This document shows, piece after piece, positions 1-7,807 of a stretch of DNA of 37,777 nucleotides. A model generated the notes under the pieces. It had not been told where the DNA came from. It saw nothing but the letters and a program-made list of their open reading frames with translations, and did no database searches. Each line of letters starts with the position of its first letter. The stretch's first letter is position 1. Made by a program: the position numbers and the translations under genes. Source of the stretch: Marinifilaceae bacterium (lineage in GTDB: Bacteria > Bacteroidota > Bacteroidia > Bacteroidales > Marinifilaceae); NCBI GenBank assembly GCA_016744515.1, contig JADGEF010000020.1, positions 1-37,777 on the forward strand. Direction: 5' to 3'.

Positions 1-63
1 TTCCTTTTGGTTACAAGCAATAAAAAAAGGTAAGATTAATAATGCAATAATAATACGTTTCAT
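1..63 (-). CDS. Lipoprotein, N-terminal fragment only
   Basis: The minus strand opens with ATG at 63 and reads 21 codons to the window edge. The peptide begins MKRIII, continues with a hydrophobic core and reaches a lipobox ending FIAC, with Cys17 as the predicted lipidated residue followed by NQKE. This is a typical Bacteroidota lipoprotein signal peptide for export and anchoring in the envelope. An in-frame ATG at 69 (MTM start) is equally possible. The rest of the protein is outside the window, so its function cannot be given. A sigma-54-like sequence lies about 50 nt upstream. Confidence 0.6.
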   Translation of the reverse strand, partial: MKRIIIALLILPFFIACNQKE

Positions 64-113
64 AGTCATGTTCTAATTATACAATATTCAAAATAAATTT
101 AACCATGTATATA

Positions 114-128
114 ATAAATACTGTGCCA
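114..128 (-). promoter_or_regulatory. Possible sigma-54-type promoter for the left-hand lipoprotein
   Basis: On the minus strand the sequence reads TGGCAC, five bases, then TTAT. This matches the -24 half of the sigma-54 consensus (TGGCAC-N5-TTGC) but misses the highly conserved GC of the -12 half. It lies about 50 nt upstream of the lipoprotein ATG, a sensible distance, and an NtrC-type activator is encoded nearby. A vegetative -7-like TTATTTTG on the minus strand at 89-96 is an alternative promoter element. Confidence 0.22.
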
Positions 129-130
129 AA
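115..130. repeat. 16-bp direct repeat, copy A
   Basis: The sequence taaatactgtgccaaa is repeated exactly at 611-626, 496 bp away. Read on the minus strand it contains the TGGCAC core described for the possible sigma-54 site. Confidence 0.8.
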
Positions 131-610
131 AGGGTCATGTTGAAAAATGGAGTTGTGATTAATTATTATAAAGCTCTCTGTTTGTGGACTTTTTAATGTG
201 TAATAAGTGATGTTGAAAGTGCCGACAGGTTTAGTTGGGGATTAAAGTTGTAGAATAATTCCCCATTGTTGTGGTGCGAATACGCAATTATGTAACACAA
301 TTGTTTTACTTAAACTAAAATATATGTTAGAAAAATTGAAATACCATCCGAAAGGATAGCCTTGCTATAATGTACAATGGTTCGGTAAGGTTTTTCAAAC
401 ACCTGATAATGAGATCATCCCAAACCTGTTGTGTTTTCATTAATATATTGATTATAAGTGGTTTGTAAATCAGTTTCATATCTTGATTCTCATATCTCAC
501 GATCTATCCATATATGTACTTGCAGTATTTAAGTTATTTGTTTTTTCTTCAATAAGCTCAGCGCTCTCTTCTATTTTGTGATTCTAGTTTAGTTCTGGAA
601 ATCTGTATCG

Positions 611-626
611 TAAATACTGTGCCAAA
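611..626. repeat. 16-bp direct repeat, copy B
   Basis: Exact second copy of taaatactgtgccaaa. On the minus strand it reads TGGCAC-N5-TTAC, one base from the TTGC expected for a sigma-54 -12 element. No gene is seen immediately to its left on the minus strand. Confidence 0.8.
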
Positions 627-818
627 GAGATTACAAGTCTATAATGTGCTGATTGTTTCGTAATCAGCTGTAAATTAAATTGTGTTGCCATGTTTGATTG
701 AAGGGGGATTAAAGAGTATAATTTGTAGAATAAGCTAAAAATGGGGAGTTTTCAGCCAGATCTGAGTGAGAAATTCTCAATTGTAGTATTTTAACATCGG
801 ATTCTATATAAAATCCTC

Positions 819-826
819 TAAATTTG
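819..826 (+). promoter_or_regulatory. Candidate -7 promoter element for the hybrid kinase
   Basis: TAAATTTG fits the Bacteroidota -7 consensus TAnnTTTG exactly and lies 26 nt upstream of the kinase ATG at 853. No clear -33 TTG is present at the usual distance, so the call rests on the -7 box alone. Confidence 0.35.
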
Positions 827-852
827 TAGTTTACAAATAGATCGAACCTTAT

Positions 853-3384
853 ATGGTAAAAAACAAAGATCAATATATTAGACTTAAAGTAATTGCAGGT
901 TACTTTGTGTTACTTATCGCAATTGTGAGTTCAGGACTTATTGGACACTCTAGCTATAAAAGGTTGATGCATTCTGTTTCTCAACTTTCTAAGCCCGATG
1001 CTGAGATATCTCGTATGAATCATCTTCTTACCGATCTTTCTGAAGCCGAGAATCATATTCGAGTTTATTCTCTGACTAAAAAGAGTAAATACCTGAACCT
1101 GTTTGGGAAAAAAGTTAAATCCATAAAAAACGAGCTAGATTCCTTACGCTTAAGTAACATCAAGAATAAACATTCAATCCAAATGATTGATTCTATGATT
1201 TTCTTGATTAATATCCGTTCAAAGAAACTGAATGCCTTTGCTAGAATCAAAAAAGCGGAAGAGAGTATAAATTATACCGAACAAGCTTTAAAAGAATTGA
1301 GTGATGTTTCAAAGTATTCTCAAGAGGAATTTGAAAATTCTATCACAAAAAAGACCATAGTTGATACGATTAAAAAGATTAAAAAGAAGATAGAGCTACC
1401 TAAGAGCTTTTTGGGAATTCGATTTGGGAAGAAAAAAGAATCGGAATACGAAGTTGTTGATCGTGTGGTTGAACGACAAGAAATAGATCTTGATAGTAGT
1501 TTTATAAAAAAACAAGATAGTTTATTTAATAGCTTTAAGGAAGAGTTAGAATCTTCCCGAATGAAAGAGCAAGCAACTAGAGCAAGGTTGATGCGCGAGG
1601 AACTTAAACTAGTCGATGAGAATTCTATCATACTTCAAAAAATAAAAAAGCTACTTACTGAGCTTGAACAACAGCAAATTAGAGATATCAATCTAAAAGT
1701 AAGTCAAACTGAAAATATCGCAAAAGACTCTATAATTCTCATTACTATTGTCATTATTGTTGGGTTTATTTTTGGTGTTTTATTCATCTTATTTACCCTT
1801 CTCGATCTATCTAAATCAGATTATCTGAAAAAGCAATTGATACTTGCAAAAGCAAAGGCTGAGAAACTAGCTAAAGTCAAAGAAGAGTTTCTTGCGACGA
1901 TGAGTCATGAAATTAGAACGCCCTTAAATGCTTTAATTGGTTTTTCGCGACAGCTTGATAAAACAGAAATGAGCTCGGAGCAAACCCAGTATGTTGAGGT
2001 AATTGAGAACTCTTCGAATCACCTTCTTGGTTTAGTGAATGATATTCTAGATTTTGCGAAAATTGAAGCAGGTAAATTGGTGATAGAAAAGCAATATTTT
2101 GAACCTAGAAAACTTATTCAGGAGGTTTATAATCTTTTAAGTGAATCTGCAAGAAAGAGAAATCTTGAGTTTTCGTGGACTTATGAGGGAGAAGATCTAC
2201 ACTTTTTTGAAAGTGATCCATTCCGACTGAAGCAAATTCTATTGAATTTGGGTTCCAATGCTATAAAATTTACTAAAGAAGGATCTGTCACTATTAAAGC
2301 CGTTATGGAGTCTGATGGTGATAAGAATAAGTTCAAAGTGAGTTTAATTGATACAGGTATTGGTATTTCATCAGATAAATTGGAACATGTTTTTGAAGAT
2401 TTCAGTCAAGCTGAATCATTTTCTGCAAGAAGATATGGAGGAACTGGTTTAGGTCTTTCCATTAGTAGGCGTTTAGCAAGAATGCTCGGTGGAGACTTAA
2501 GTGTTACAAGTGAATTGGATAAAGGATCTGAGTTTTGTTTGGATTTGCTTATTAAAAAAGGCGAGGGCATAACTGAAATGTCTGCTTTTAGGCAAATAAG
2601 CAAAGTGCCTGATGCACTTAAGCAGAAATCAGTTTTGATTGCCGAAGATGATGAATATAGCTCACTTTTAATGCAAACCATCTTTAAAGATTGGGGACTT
2701 AGTCCAACTTTCGTGAATAATGGCTTAAAAGCTATATCATGCATGAAGGATACGACCTATGATATACTATTGACTGATATTCATATGCCAGAGATGGGTG
2801 GGGTTGATTTATGCAAATACATTCGTACGACTCTAAAGTTAGATATGCCAATTATTGCTTTAACAGCCAACGTTCGTAAGCTTGATCTCGATAAATATAT
2901 AAAAGAGGGGATGTCGGCTTATTTATTGAAGCCCTTCGAAGAAGATGCTTTGCTGGGAGTGCTCTGTGAGCAGCTAAATCTTGAGATAGAGATAAGCTCA
3001 GTTGAGAAAGTGGAAGCTGTTTCTGAACCGAATAACCTATTATTTGATCTATCAGAAATTGAGAAGTTTTCAGGAGGAGATAAAGCTTTAACAAATCAGG
3101 TGCTTACTAGTTTTGTAAGAGTGGCTAAAGAGAGCTTACAACTTCTTAATGCTGCCTGTAAGGATACGAATTACACTCAAGTTGGTGAATTGGCTCATAG
3201 AATGTTGAGTTCTTATCGACAGCTTAAGATTGAGACGGCAAGTGAGATTTTGATCGAATTAGAGAAAATGATTCACCAAGAAAATTCTGTGTTTGAGGAT
3301 CCAGATAAATTGAAAAAAGCAATATTGGAATTGGAAGAGATTTCAAATCAAGTTTTCGAGCAAATAGAAGAGTTACAGAAGTAA
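853..3384 (+). CDS. Hybrid sensor histidine kinase (HisKA-HATPase-REC-Hpt)
   Basis: An 843-aa membrane sensor with a complete phosphorelay in one chain. A first membrane helix at about 13-33 and a second at about 292-318 bracket an extracytoplasmic region rich in charged, probably coiled-coil helices (about 50-285), which is the likely sensing part. The H box is MSHEIRTPLN with His352. ATPase motifs follow: N box around Asn465/Asn469, DTGIGIS at 500-506 and GGTGLGLS at 529-536. A receiver domain (about 593-705) has Asp599/Asp600, phospho-acceptor Asp642, Thr671 and Lys693. The C-terminus (about 735-843) is an Hpt-like domain with AHRML, His782. Signal and output are unknown. The convergent NtrC-like regulator ending 9 bp away is the obvious candidate partner, by proximity only. 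Confidence 0.93.
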   Translation: MVKNKDQYIRLKVIAGYFVLLIAIVSSGLIGHSSYKRLMHSVSQLSKPDAEISRMNHLLTDLSEAENHIRVYSLTKKSKYLNLFGKKVKSIKNELDSLRLSNIKNKHSIQMIDSMIFLINIRSKKLNAFARIKKAEESINYTEQALKELSDVSKYSQEEFENSITKKTIVDTIKKIKKKIELPKSFLGIRFGKKKESEYEVVDRVVERQEIDLDSSFIKKQDSLFNSFKEELESSRMKEQATRARLMREELKLVDENSIILQKIKKLLTELEQQQIRDINLKVSQTENIAKDSIILITIVIIVGFIFGVLFILFTLLDLSKSDYLKKQLILAKAKAEKLAKVKEEFLATMSHEIRTPLNALIGFSRQLDKTEMSSEQTQYVEVIENSSNHLLGLVNDILDFAKIEAGKLVIEKQYFEPRKLIQEVYNLLSESARKRNLEFSWTYEGEDLHFFESDPFRLKQILLNLGSNAIKFTKEGSVTIKAVMESDGDKNKFKVSLIDTGIGISSDKLEHVFEDFSQAESFSARRYGGTGLGLSISRRLARMLGGDLSVTSELDKGSEFCLDLLIKKGEGITEMSAFRQISKVPDALKQKSVLIAEDDEYSSLLMQTIFKDWGLSPTFVNNGLKAISCMKDTTYDILLTDIHMPEMGGVDLCKYIRTTLKLDMPIIALTANVRKLDLDKYIKEGMSAYLLKPFEEDALLGVLCEQLNLEIEISSVEKVEAVSEPNNLLFDLSEIEKFSGGDKALTNQVLTSFVRVAKESLQLLNAACKDTNYTQVGELAHRMLSSYRQLKIETASEILIELEKMIHQENSVFEDPDKLKKAILELEEISNQVFEQIEELQK

Positions 3385-3393
3385 ATATCTAAA

Positions 3394-4728
3394 CTACCCT
3401 TCAATACCGTATTGCTTCATTTTAGTATAAAGCGTTTTTCTATCGATATTGAGTAAGCGTGCTGCTTTCGATTTATTGTTATTCACTTCGCGTAAAATAT
3501 CAATAATCTTATCTCTCTCTGTTGAAGCTTGAATAAGTTTTAAGTCTGTTGTATTATCTGCAAGACTCGTTGTTTCCTGATAATGTAGTATTTCTGTAGG
3601 TAAAGCCGAGGTTTCAACACGATTGCCAGTACTTAAAAGTAAGGCTCTTCGCACCACATTTCTAAGTTCTCTTAAGTTTCCAGGCCAGCTATAGGCTTTT
3701 AATTTTAGAATAAATTCATCAGAAAAATTAGTGATGTTCTTATTCAATTCCTGATTTGATAAATTCAAAAAGTTGTCTGCAAAAAGCTTGATATCTTCTT
3801 TTCTGTCACGAAGAGCAGGGACGGTTATTTTGAACTCATTTAATCGATGATAAAGGTCTTCTCTAAAGTTAGTATTATTAACCTGTTTAATCAGGTCTTC
3901 GTTGGTTGCTACAAGAATTCGAACATCCGTGTCAATGTCGTCATTGCTACCAAGTTGTCTTATTTTTCTTTCTTGTATAGCTCTTAATAGCTTAATCTGG
4001 ATTTCGTAGGAAAGGTTACCAATTTCATCAAGGAATAAAGTTCCTCCTTTAGCAAATTCAAACTGACCTTTTTTATCCGTAATTGCACCAGTAAACGAAC
4101 CCTTGTTGTGTCCAAATAATTCACTTCCTGCTAATTCATTTGATAGTGCACCACAGTCTACAGCTACAAAATTCTTATTTTTTCGTGCACTGGCCTCGTG
4201 TATTCTTCTAGCAACAATCTCTTTCCCTGTTCCACTTTCTCCCTCAATAATAACAGACATATCGGTGGGAGCGACGAGGCTTATGTATTGATCTATTTGA
4301 ATAGAGTTTGGGCTTTTACCACGTACGAATTCAATTTTTGTGGTTTTCTTAATTTTTTCTACATCTCCCGATTTTGCAATAGCAGATTTGATAAGAACAA
4401 GTATTTCTTCCGGATTAAGAGGTTTAGTTACGTATTCGTAAGCTCCCAATTTTATAGCGTTTACCGCAGTTCTAATTTCAGCATAAGATGTCATGATGAT
4501 GACAGGCATGTGAGGATTCAAATTTTTTATCTGCTTAAGAAGATCAAGCCCATTGATATCGGGTAAGCGAAAATCACTTATGACTAAGTTTGGTTTAAAA
4601 CTCCCGAACTTTTTTAATCCTTCATTGGCTGAGAAGGCGATTTCAGACTCGAAACCTTTCTTGTTAAGAAGGCCTTGAAGCATGATACAGATCGTAGGAT
4701 CATCGTCTATAATGAGGATTTTATTCAT
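3394..4728 (-). CDS. NtrC-family sigma-54-dependent response regulator
   Basis: 444 aa from the ATG at 4728; an ATG 30 nt further upstream gives a 10-residue extension without homology, and receiver domains normally begin as MNKILIIDDD does here. Receiver domain (1-120): Asp8-10, phospho-acceptor Asp52 in ISDFRLPD, Lys102. AAA+ domain (about 135-365): Walker A GESGTGKE at 163-170, sigma-54-contact loop GSFTGA at 210-215 (canonical GAFTGA with Ala to Ser), Walker B LFLDEIG at 231-237, and the FREDLYHRL region near 288-296. A Fis-type helix-turn-helix (about 402-441) ends the protein. It should activate RpoN promoters on phosphorylation, probably by the convergent hybrid kinase. The two stop codons are only 9 bp apart with no terminator between them, so the 3' ends of the transcripts probably overlap. 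Confidence 0.93.
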   Translation of the reverse strand: MNKILIIDDDPTICIMLQGLLNKKGFESEIAFSANEGLKKFGSFKPNLVISDFRLPDINGLDLLKQIKNLNPHMPVIIMTSYAEIRTAVNAIKLGAYEYVTKPLNPEEILVLIKSAIAKSGDVEKIKKTTKIEFVRGKSPNSIQIDQYISLVAPTDMSVIIEGESGTGKEIVARRIHEASARKNKNFVAVDCGALSNELAGSELFGHNKGSFTGAITDKKGQFEFAKGGTLFLDEIGNLSYEIQIKLLRAIQERKIRQLGSNDDIDTDVRILVATNEDLIKQVNNTNFREDLYHRLNEFKITVPALRDRKEDIKLFADNFLNLSNQELNKNITNFSDEFILKLKAYSWPGNLRELRNVVRRALLLSTGNRVETSALPTEILHYQETTSLADNTTDLKLIQASTERDKIIDILREVNNNKSKAARLLNIDRKTLYTKMKQYGIEG

Positions 4729-4769
4729 AATGAGTTTATGGTGAGCTAAACTGTGCAAGTCAATTTAAA

Positions 4770-4777
4770 CAAATTTA
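4770..4777 (-). promoter_or_regulatory. Candidate -7 promoter element for the NtrC-type regulator
   Basis: The minus strand reads TAAATTTG, an exact TAnnTTTG match, 41 nt upstream of the regulator ATG and downstream of the strong terminator at 4810-4857. It suggests that the regulator is transcribed independently of the riboswitch RNA. No clear -33 element is seen. Confidence 0.35.
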
Positions 4778-4809
4778 ATTAAAAAGCTTCGATGAAATAC
4801 TATGTGGCT

Positions 4810-4857
4810 AAAAAAAAATAAGGATTGTAAACTTGCATTCGCAAGTTTACAATCCTT
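4810..4857 (-). terminator. Strong intrinsic terminator ending the riboswitch RNA
   Basis: A perfect 17-bp stem (arms 4820-4836 and 4841-4857) closes a 4-nt loop. Read on the minus strand it is followed by one A and nine T residues (4810-4818). The plus-strand reading has no T tract, so the terminator acts leftwards. It lies about 130 nt after the end of the cobalamin aptamer and 80 nt before the regulator start codon. Confidence 0.88.
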
Positions 4858-4983
4858 CTAACAGTTACTTATGAATTGTACCGAGCAGATCTATGGCAAA
4901 GATCTTAACTCTACTTGCGTCAAAAAAGTGAAAGGTTACAGTGACTTTCTGCTTTTCTTTCCCGAAAGCTAACTCATGAATCT

Positions 4984-5150
4984 AGGTAGGTCTTCTGGCT
5001 TATCTCAATTCTGAACACCTTCCCATTTGTCAATAAACAGTGGCTTTTCGTTCAAAATATAGATTCGAAAAAAAATCGAACCGAGAATTACAGCTGCGGG
5101 GACAGCTCCTGTTTTAAACAGGATTCCCTATTATTCCTTTCGGAACCCAA
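4984..5150 (-). promoter_or_regulatory. Cobalamin (B12) riboswitch aptamer
   Basis: On the minus strand the conserved blocks occur in the right order: AATAGGGAA (near 5125-5133), GGAGCTGTCCCCGCAGCTG (about 5091-5109) followed by TAAT, AAGCCACTG (5038-5046), GGGAAGG (5018-5024), and the B12 box GCCAGAAGACCTACC (4985-4999), one of the most conserved parts of this RNA class. Cobalamin riboswitches normally precede btuB, cobalamin synthesis or B12-independent isozyme genes. None lies downstream here; the next gene on that strand is the NtrC-like regulator, beyond a strong terminator. Confidence 0.93.
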
Positions 5151-5159
5151 ATCGTTCTG

Positions 5160-5190
5160 CAAGTTTAATCAAAAAATGATAATTTGCCAA
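5160..5190 (-). promoter_or_regulatory. Candidate promoter of the riboswitch RNA
   Basis: The minus strand reads TTGGC (5186-5190), an 18-nt spacer, then TAAACTTG (5160-5167), seven of eight matches to TAnnTTTG. It lies just after the stop codon of the PBP1A gene and would start transcription near the first aptamer base. No terminator is seen between the PBP1A stop and this site, so read-through from that gene into the riboswitch is also possible. Confidence 0.4.
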
Positions 5191-5209
5191 TAATAATAGA
5201 GATCTGATT

Positions 5210-7588
5210 TTAAAAGAAATCCTCTTCTTCAGAATTATCAATTAAACCTTTATTTCTAGGATTTTTCGATTTAGTATTACAATCAAGATCAATATTGAAG
5301 CCTTCAGGTTTTTCAAACTCACCTTTAGGAATATTCAAAGTTGAGTCCGCATAAACTTTTTGCATATAAAGACCCCAAATTGGCAAGGCCATATTAGCGC
5401 CTTGTCCCAAATGAATTCCTTCGAAATGGATAGCTCTGTCTTCAGCTCCAACCCATACTCCTGAAACAAGATTTGGAGTAACACCCATAAACCAACCATC
5501 AGAATGGTTTTGAGTCGTTCCAGTTTTTCCACCTATCGGGTTATAAAGCTTGTATTTCCATCTCAACCGACCACCTGTTCCTTGTTTCACAACACCTTGT
5601 AGAAGGTTGGTCATTAAATAGGCAGTCTTAGCACTCATCACCTCATGCTTTTGCGGAATGGAATGCGCAATCTCGTTACCCTTGCTGTCTTCGATGCTCG
5701 AGATAAATCGAGGTTTAATATAGACGCCCTTATTAGCAAAAGTACCATATGCTCCAACCATCTCGCGAACTGTAATTTCTGATGTTCCAAGGAATATCGA
5801 AGGTACAGGATCTATTCGACTAATAACGCCCATCTTTTTTGCCATATCGACAATAGCTTGTGGCTTAAATTGTTTTAATACCCAGCCAGAAATGTTATTT
5901 ACAGAATTGGCAAGTCCCCATTTAAGGGTTACCATTTCTCCTGTTTTTTTACTTGTTGAATTTCGAGATGTCCATGTCGTTCCATCTCCTACATCGAATG
6001 TTTGAGGAATGTTAGGTACTTTATCGCATGGCGTTAAGCCTTCTTGCATGGCAACAGTGTAAAGGAATGGTTTAATGATGGAACCAACCTGACGTTTTCC
6101 TAGGTTAACCATATCATACATAAAGTGTTTGTAGTTTGGTCCACCAACATAGGCTCTTACTTCTCCGGTTTGCGGTACCATCGACATAAAACCAGCTCTA
6201 AGAAAACCTTTATAATATAACATGGAGTCGTTCGGTGATAATAGGGTATCACGCTCACCTTTCCATGTGAAAATTTTCATTTTGGTAGGTGTTGCAAAAA
6301 TATTTTTGATGGAATCGATTGAAAGATCTTTGTTCTTTAAAACACGATACCTTTCACTTCTCTTCATCGATCGAAATAGATTATCGTCTACTTGTTCGTC
6401 ATCTAAATCATCTGAGAAAGGAGGGTTTTTATGATGCTCTTTTTCTTTGTCGAATGCAGATTGCAAATCAAGACCCAAATGTTCTTTTACAGCTTGCTCG
6501 GCATATTTCTGCATACGAGAATCGATGGTCGTATAAATCTTTAGACCATCTTTATAAATATTGTAAGATTCTCCATCTGCCTTTTTATTTTTATGACACC
6601 ACCCAAAGAATGGATTGTTTTTCCATTGAAGGGAATCTTCTATAAATCGTTGTTTATTCCACGAAGGATAACGACTTCGAACTGGTTTTTTAGCTGTAAG
6701 TGTTGTTCTTAAATATTCTCTGAAATAAGTTGCACTACCTCTTTTGTGATCTACTTTCTGATAATCGATGCTTAGAGGTAACTGTTTTAATGAATCGGAA
6801 AGTTGTTTGTCAAGGTAGTTGTATTTTACCATCTGACTAAGTACTGTATTTCGTCTATCACGAGTCAATTCTGGTCGTCTTAACGGATTATAGTATGATG
6901 AATTCTTCGCCATACCAACCAGCATAGCTGACTGTTCAACACTTAAAGAGTCAGGTGTTGTGTTAAAATAGACACGAGCAGCAGACTTGATTCCTACCGC
7001 AAGATTTAAAAAGTCATACTTATTTAAATACATGGTCAGAATTTCCTCTTTTGTATAGGAACGCTCTAATTTCACAGCAATTACCCATTCTCTAAATTTT
7101 CTGAACACCATATCTATCTTGTTACTAAATCGCTCTCTAGGGAAAAGCATTTTAGCTAATTGTTGAGAAAGAGTACTACCTCCACCAGCATTTTTATTTG
7201 CGGTAACAAGTCCTTTGGCAACTCGAGCTAAGCCGATCAAGTCAATGCCTGAGTGATCATTAAACCTAACATCCTCCGTTGCTATTAAGGCATGAACCAT
7301 GTCTGGAGATAAATCTTCATATTTTATAAAACTTCTATTTTGGAAATAGAACTTTCCTAAAAGGACTTTATCTGCAGAATATATTTCGGTAGCTAAACTA
7401 TTTTTTGGATTTTCAAGCTCTTCGAAACTCGGCATAAAGCCAAAATTTCCATTCGAAACACCCATAAACAGAAAGATGATACCTAAGACTACTGTCGAAA
7501 ATAGAGCCCAAAATGCAATAATGTATTTTTTGAAACTTTTAGATCCTTTAGTTTTGCTATCTGTTTTGTTAAGATCTGACTCGGTCAT
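5210..7588 (-). CDS. mrcA: Class A penicillin-binding protein 1A (transglycosylase/transpeptidase)
   Basis: A 792-aa bifunctional peptidoglycan synthase. A cytoplasmic tail and one membrane anchor (about 22-44) precede a GT51 glycosyltransferase domain with the catalytic-Glu motif TEDVRFNDHSG (Glu105), GGGSTLSQQLAK near 135-146 and KEEILTMYLN near 180-189. The transpeptidase domain has the nucleophile motif SIIK (Ser503, Lys506), SVN (562-564) and KTGTT (688-692). It polymerises glycan strands from lipid II and cross-links their peptides at the outer face of the inner membrane. The acidic C-terminal tail ends EEEDFF. It is divergent from topA, with 219 bp between the start codons, and its stop lies only 20 nt before the riboswitch promoter. 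Symbol chosen by family, not by orthology proof. Confidence 0.95.
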   Translation of the reverse strand: MTESDLNKTDSKTKGSKSFKKYIIAFWALFSTVVLGIIFLFMGVSNGNFGFMPSFEELENPKNSLATEIYSADKVLLGKFYFQNRSFIKYEDLSPDMVHALIATEDVRFNDHSGIDLIGLARVAKGLVTANKNAGGGSTLSQQLAKMLFPRERFSNKIDMVFRKFREWVIAVKLERSYTKEEILTMYLNKYDFLNLAVGIKSAARVYFNTTPDSLSVEQSAMLVGMAKNSSYYNPLRRPELTRDRRNTVLSQMVKYNYLDKQLSDSLKQLPLSIDYQKVDHKRGSATYFREYLRTTLTAKKPVRSRYPSWNKQRFIEDSLQWKNNPFFGWCHKNKKADGESYNIYKDGLKIYTTIDSRMQKYAEQAVKEHLGLDLQSAFDKEKEHHKNPPFSDDLDDEQVDDNLFRSMKRSERYRVLKNKDLSIDSIKNIFATPTKMKIFTWKGERDTLLSPNDSMLYYKGFLRAGFMSMVPQTGEVRAYVGGPNYKHFMYDMVNLGKRQVGSIIKPFLYTVAMQEGLTPCDKVPNIPQTFDVGDGTTWTSRNSTSKKTGEMVTLKWGLANSVNNISGWVLKQFKPQAIVDMAKKMGVISRIDPVPSIFLGTSEITVREMVGAYGTFANKGVYIKPRFISSIEDSKGNEIAHSIPQKHEVMSAKTAYLMTNLLQGVVKQGTGGRLRWKYKLYNPIGGKTGTTQNHSDGWFMGVTPNLVSGVWVGAEDRAIHFEGIHLGQGANMALPIWGLYMQKVYADSTLNIPKGEFEKPEGFNIDLDCNTKSKNPRNKGLIDNSEEEDFF

Positions 7589-7733
7589 AATATCTAAAAT
7601 TAAATGTTGTTCGGCTTTGTTTATGTGCTATTGGTTCGTAAAAATAGTAAATAAAACAACAACTCTTATGAGTAATTCTCGGTACAAAATAAGATGGCTA
7701 AAAATAATAGTTTTGAAAATTAGTATCATATAA

Positions 7734-7766
7734 TTTGGAATATAGGTCGCTTATGTTTTTACTTTG
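7734..7766 (+). promoter_or_regulatory. Candidate topA promoter
   Basis: TTTG at 7734-7737 and TTACTTTG at 7759-7766 (seven of eight to TAnnTTTG) are separated by 21 nt. This would give a 5' leader of roughly 35 nt before the topA ATG at 7808. Confidence 0.4.
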
Positions 7767-7807
7767 CACAAAATTTTAGAGCACGATTTTCCATAAATAG
7801 TGATATA

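Larger units (their letters stand above)
70..852. other. Long non-coding region with degenerate duplication
   Basis: I see no convincing gene between the left-hand lipoprotein start and the sensor kinase. The stretch contains a perfect 16-bp direct repeat (115-130 and 611-626). Each copy is followed at roughly 90-120 nt by a related block containing ggggattaaag and, further on, gtagaataa (about 237-258 and 702-734). The two halves therefore look like diverged copies of one intergenic element of about 150 bp. A 37-codon minus-strand frame at 327-440 has no recognisable features and is not called. Confidence 0.5.
4810..5153 (-). ncRNA. Inferred orphan cobalamin-riboswitch RNA, about 340 nt
   Basis: The candidate promoter at 5160-5190, the aptamer at 4984-5150 and the terminator at 4810-4857 define a short transcript. 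The part after the aptamer (about 4858-4983) holds no plausible coding frame: the only ATG near the aptamer is followed by a stop after one codon. It can fold a small AGATCT/AGATCT hairpin near 4890-4908. The RNA may be a free-standing B12-responsive RNA, or a leader whose terminator is relieved in one ligand state and then reads into the NtrC-type gene. The extent is inferred; the aptamer and terminator are seen directly. Confidence 0.5.

Noticed and set aside
327-440. 37-codon minus-strand frame in the first intergenic region
   Set aside because: No signal peptide, membrane helix or motif, and the length is within chance for this region.
4810-4857. Reading the 17-bp inverted repeat as a CRISPR repeat, mobile-element end or plus-strand terminator
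   Set aside because: It is a single copy with a 4-nt loop and has a T tract only on the minus strand, downstream of the cobalamin aptamer, so a leftward terminator explains it fully.
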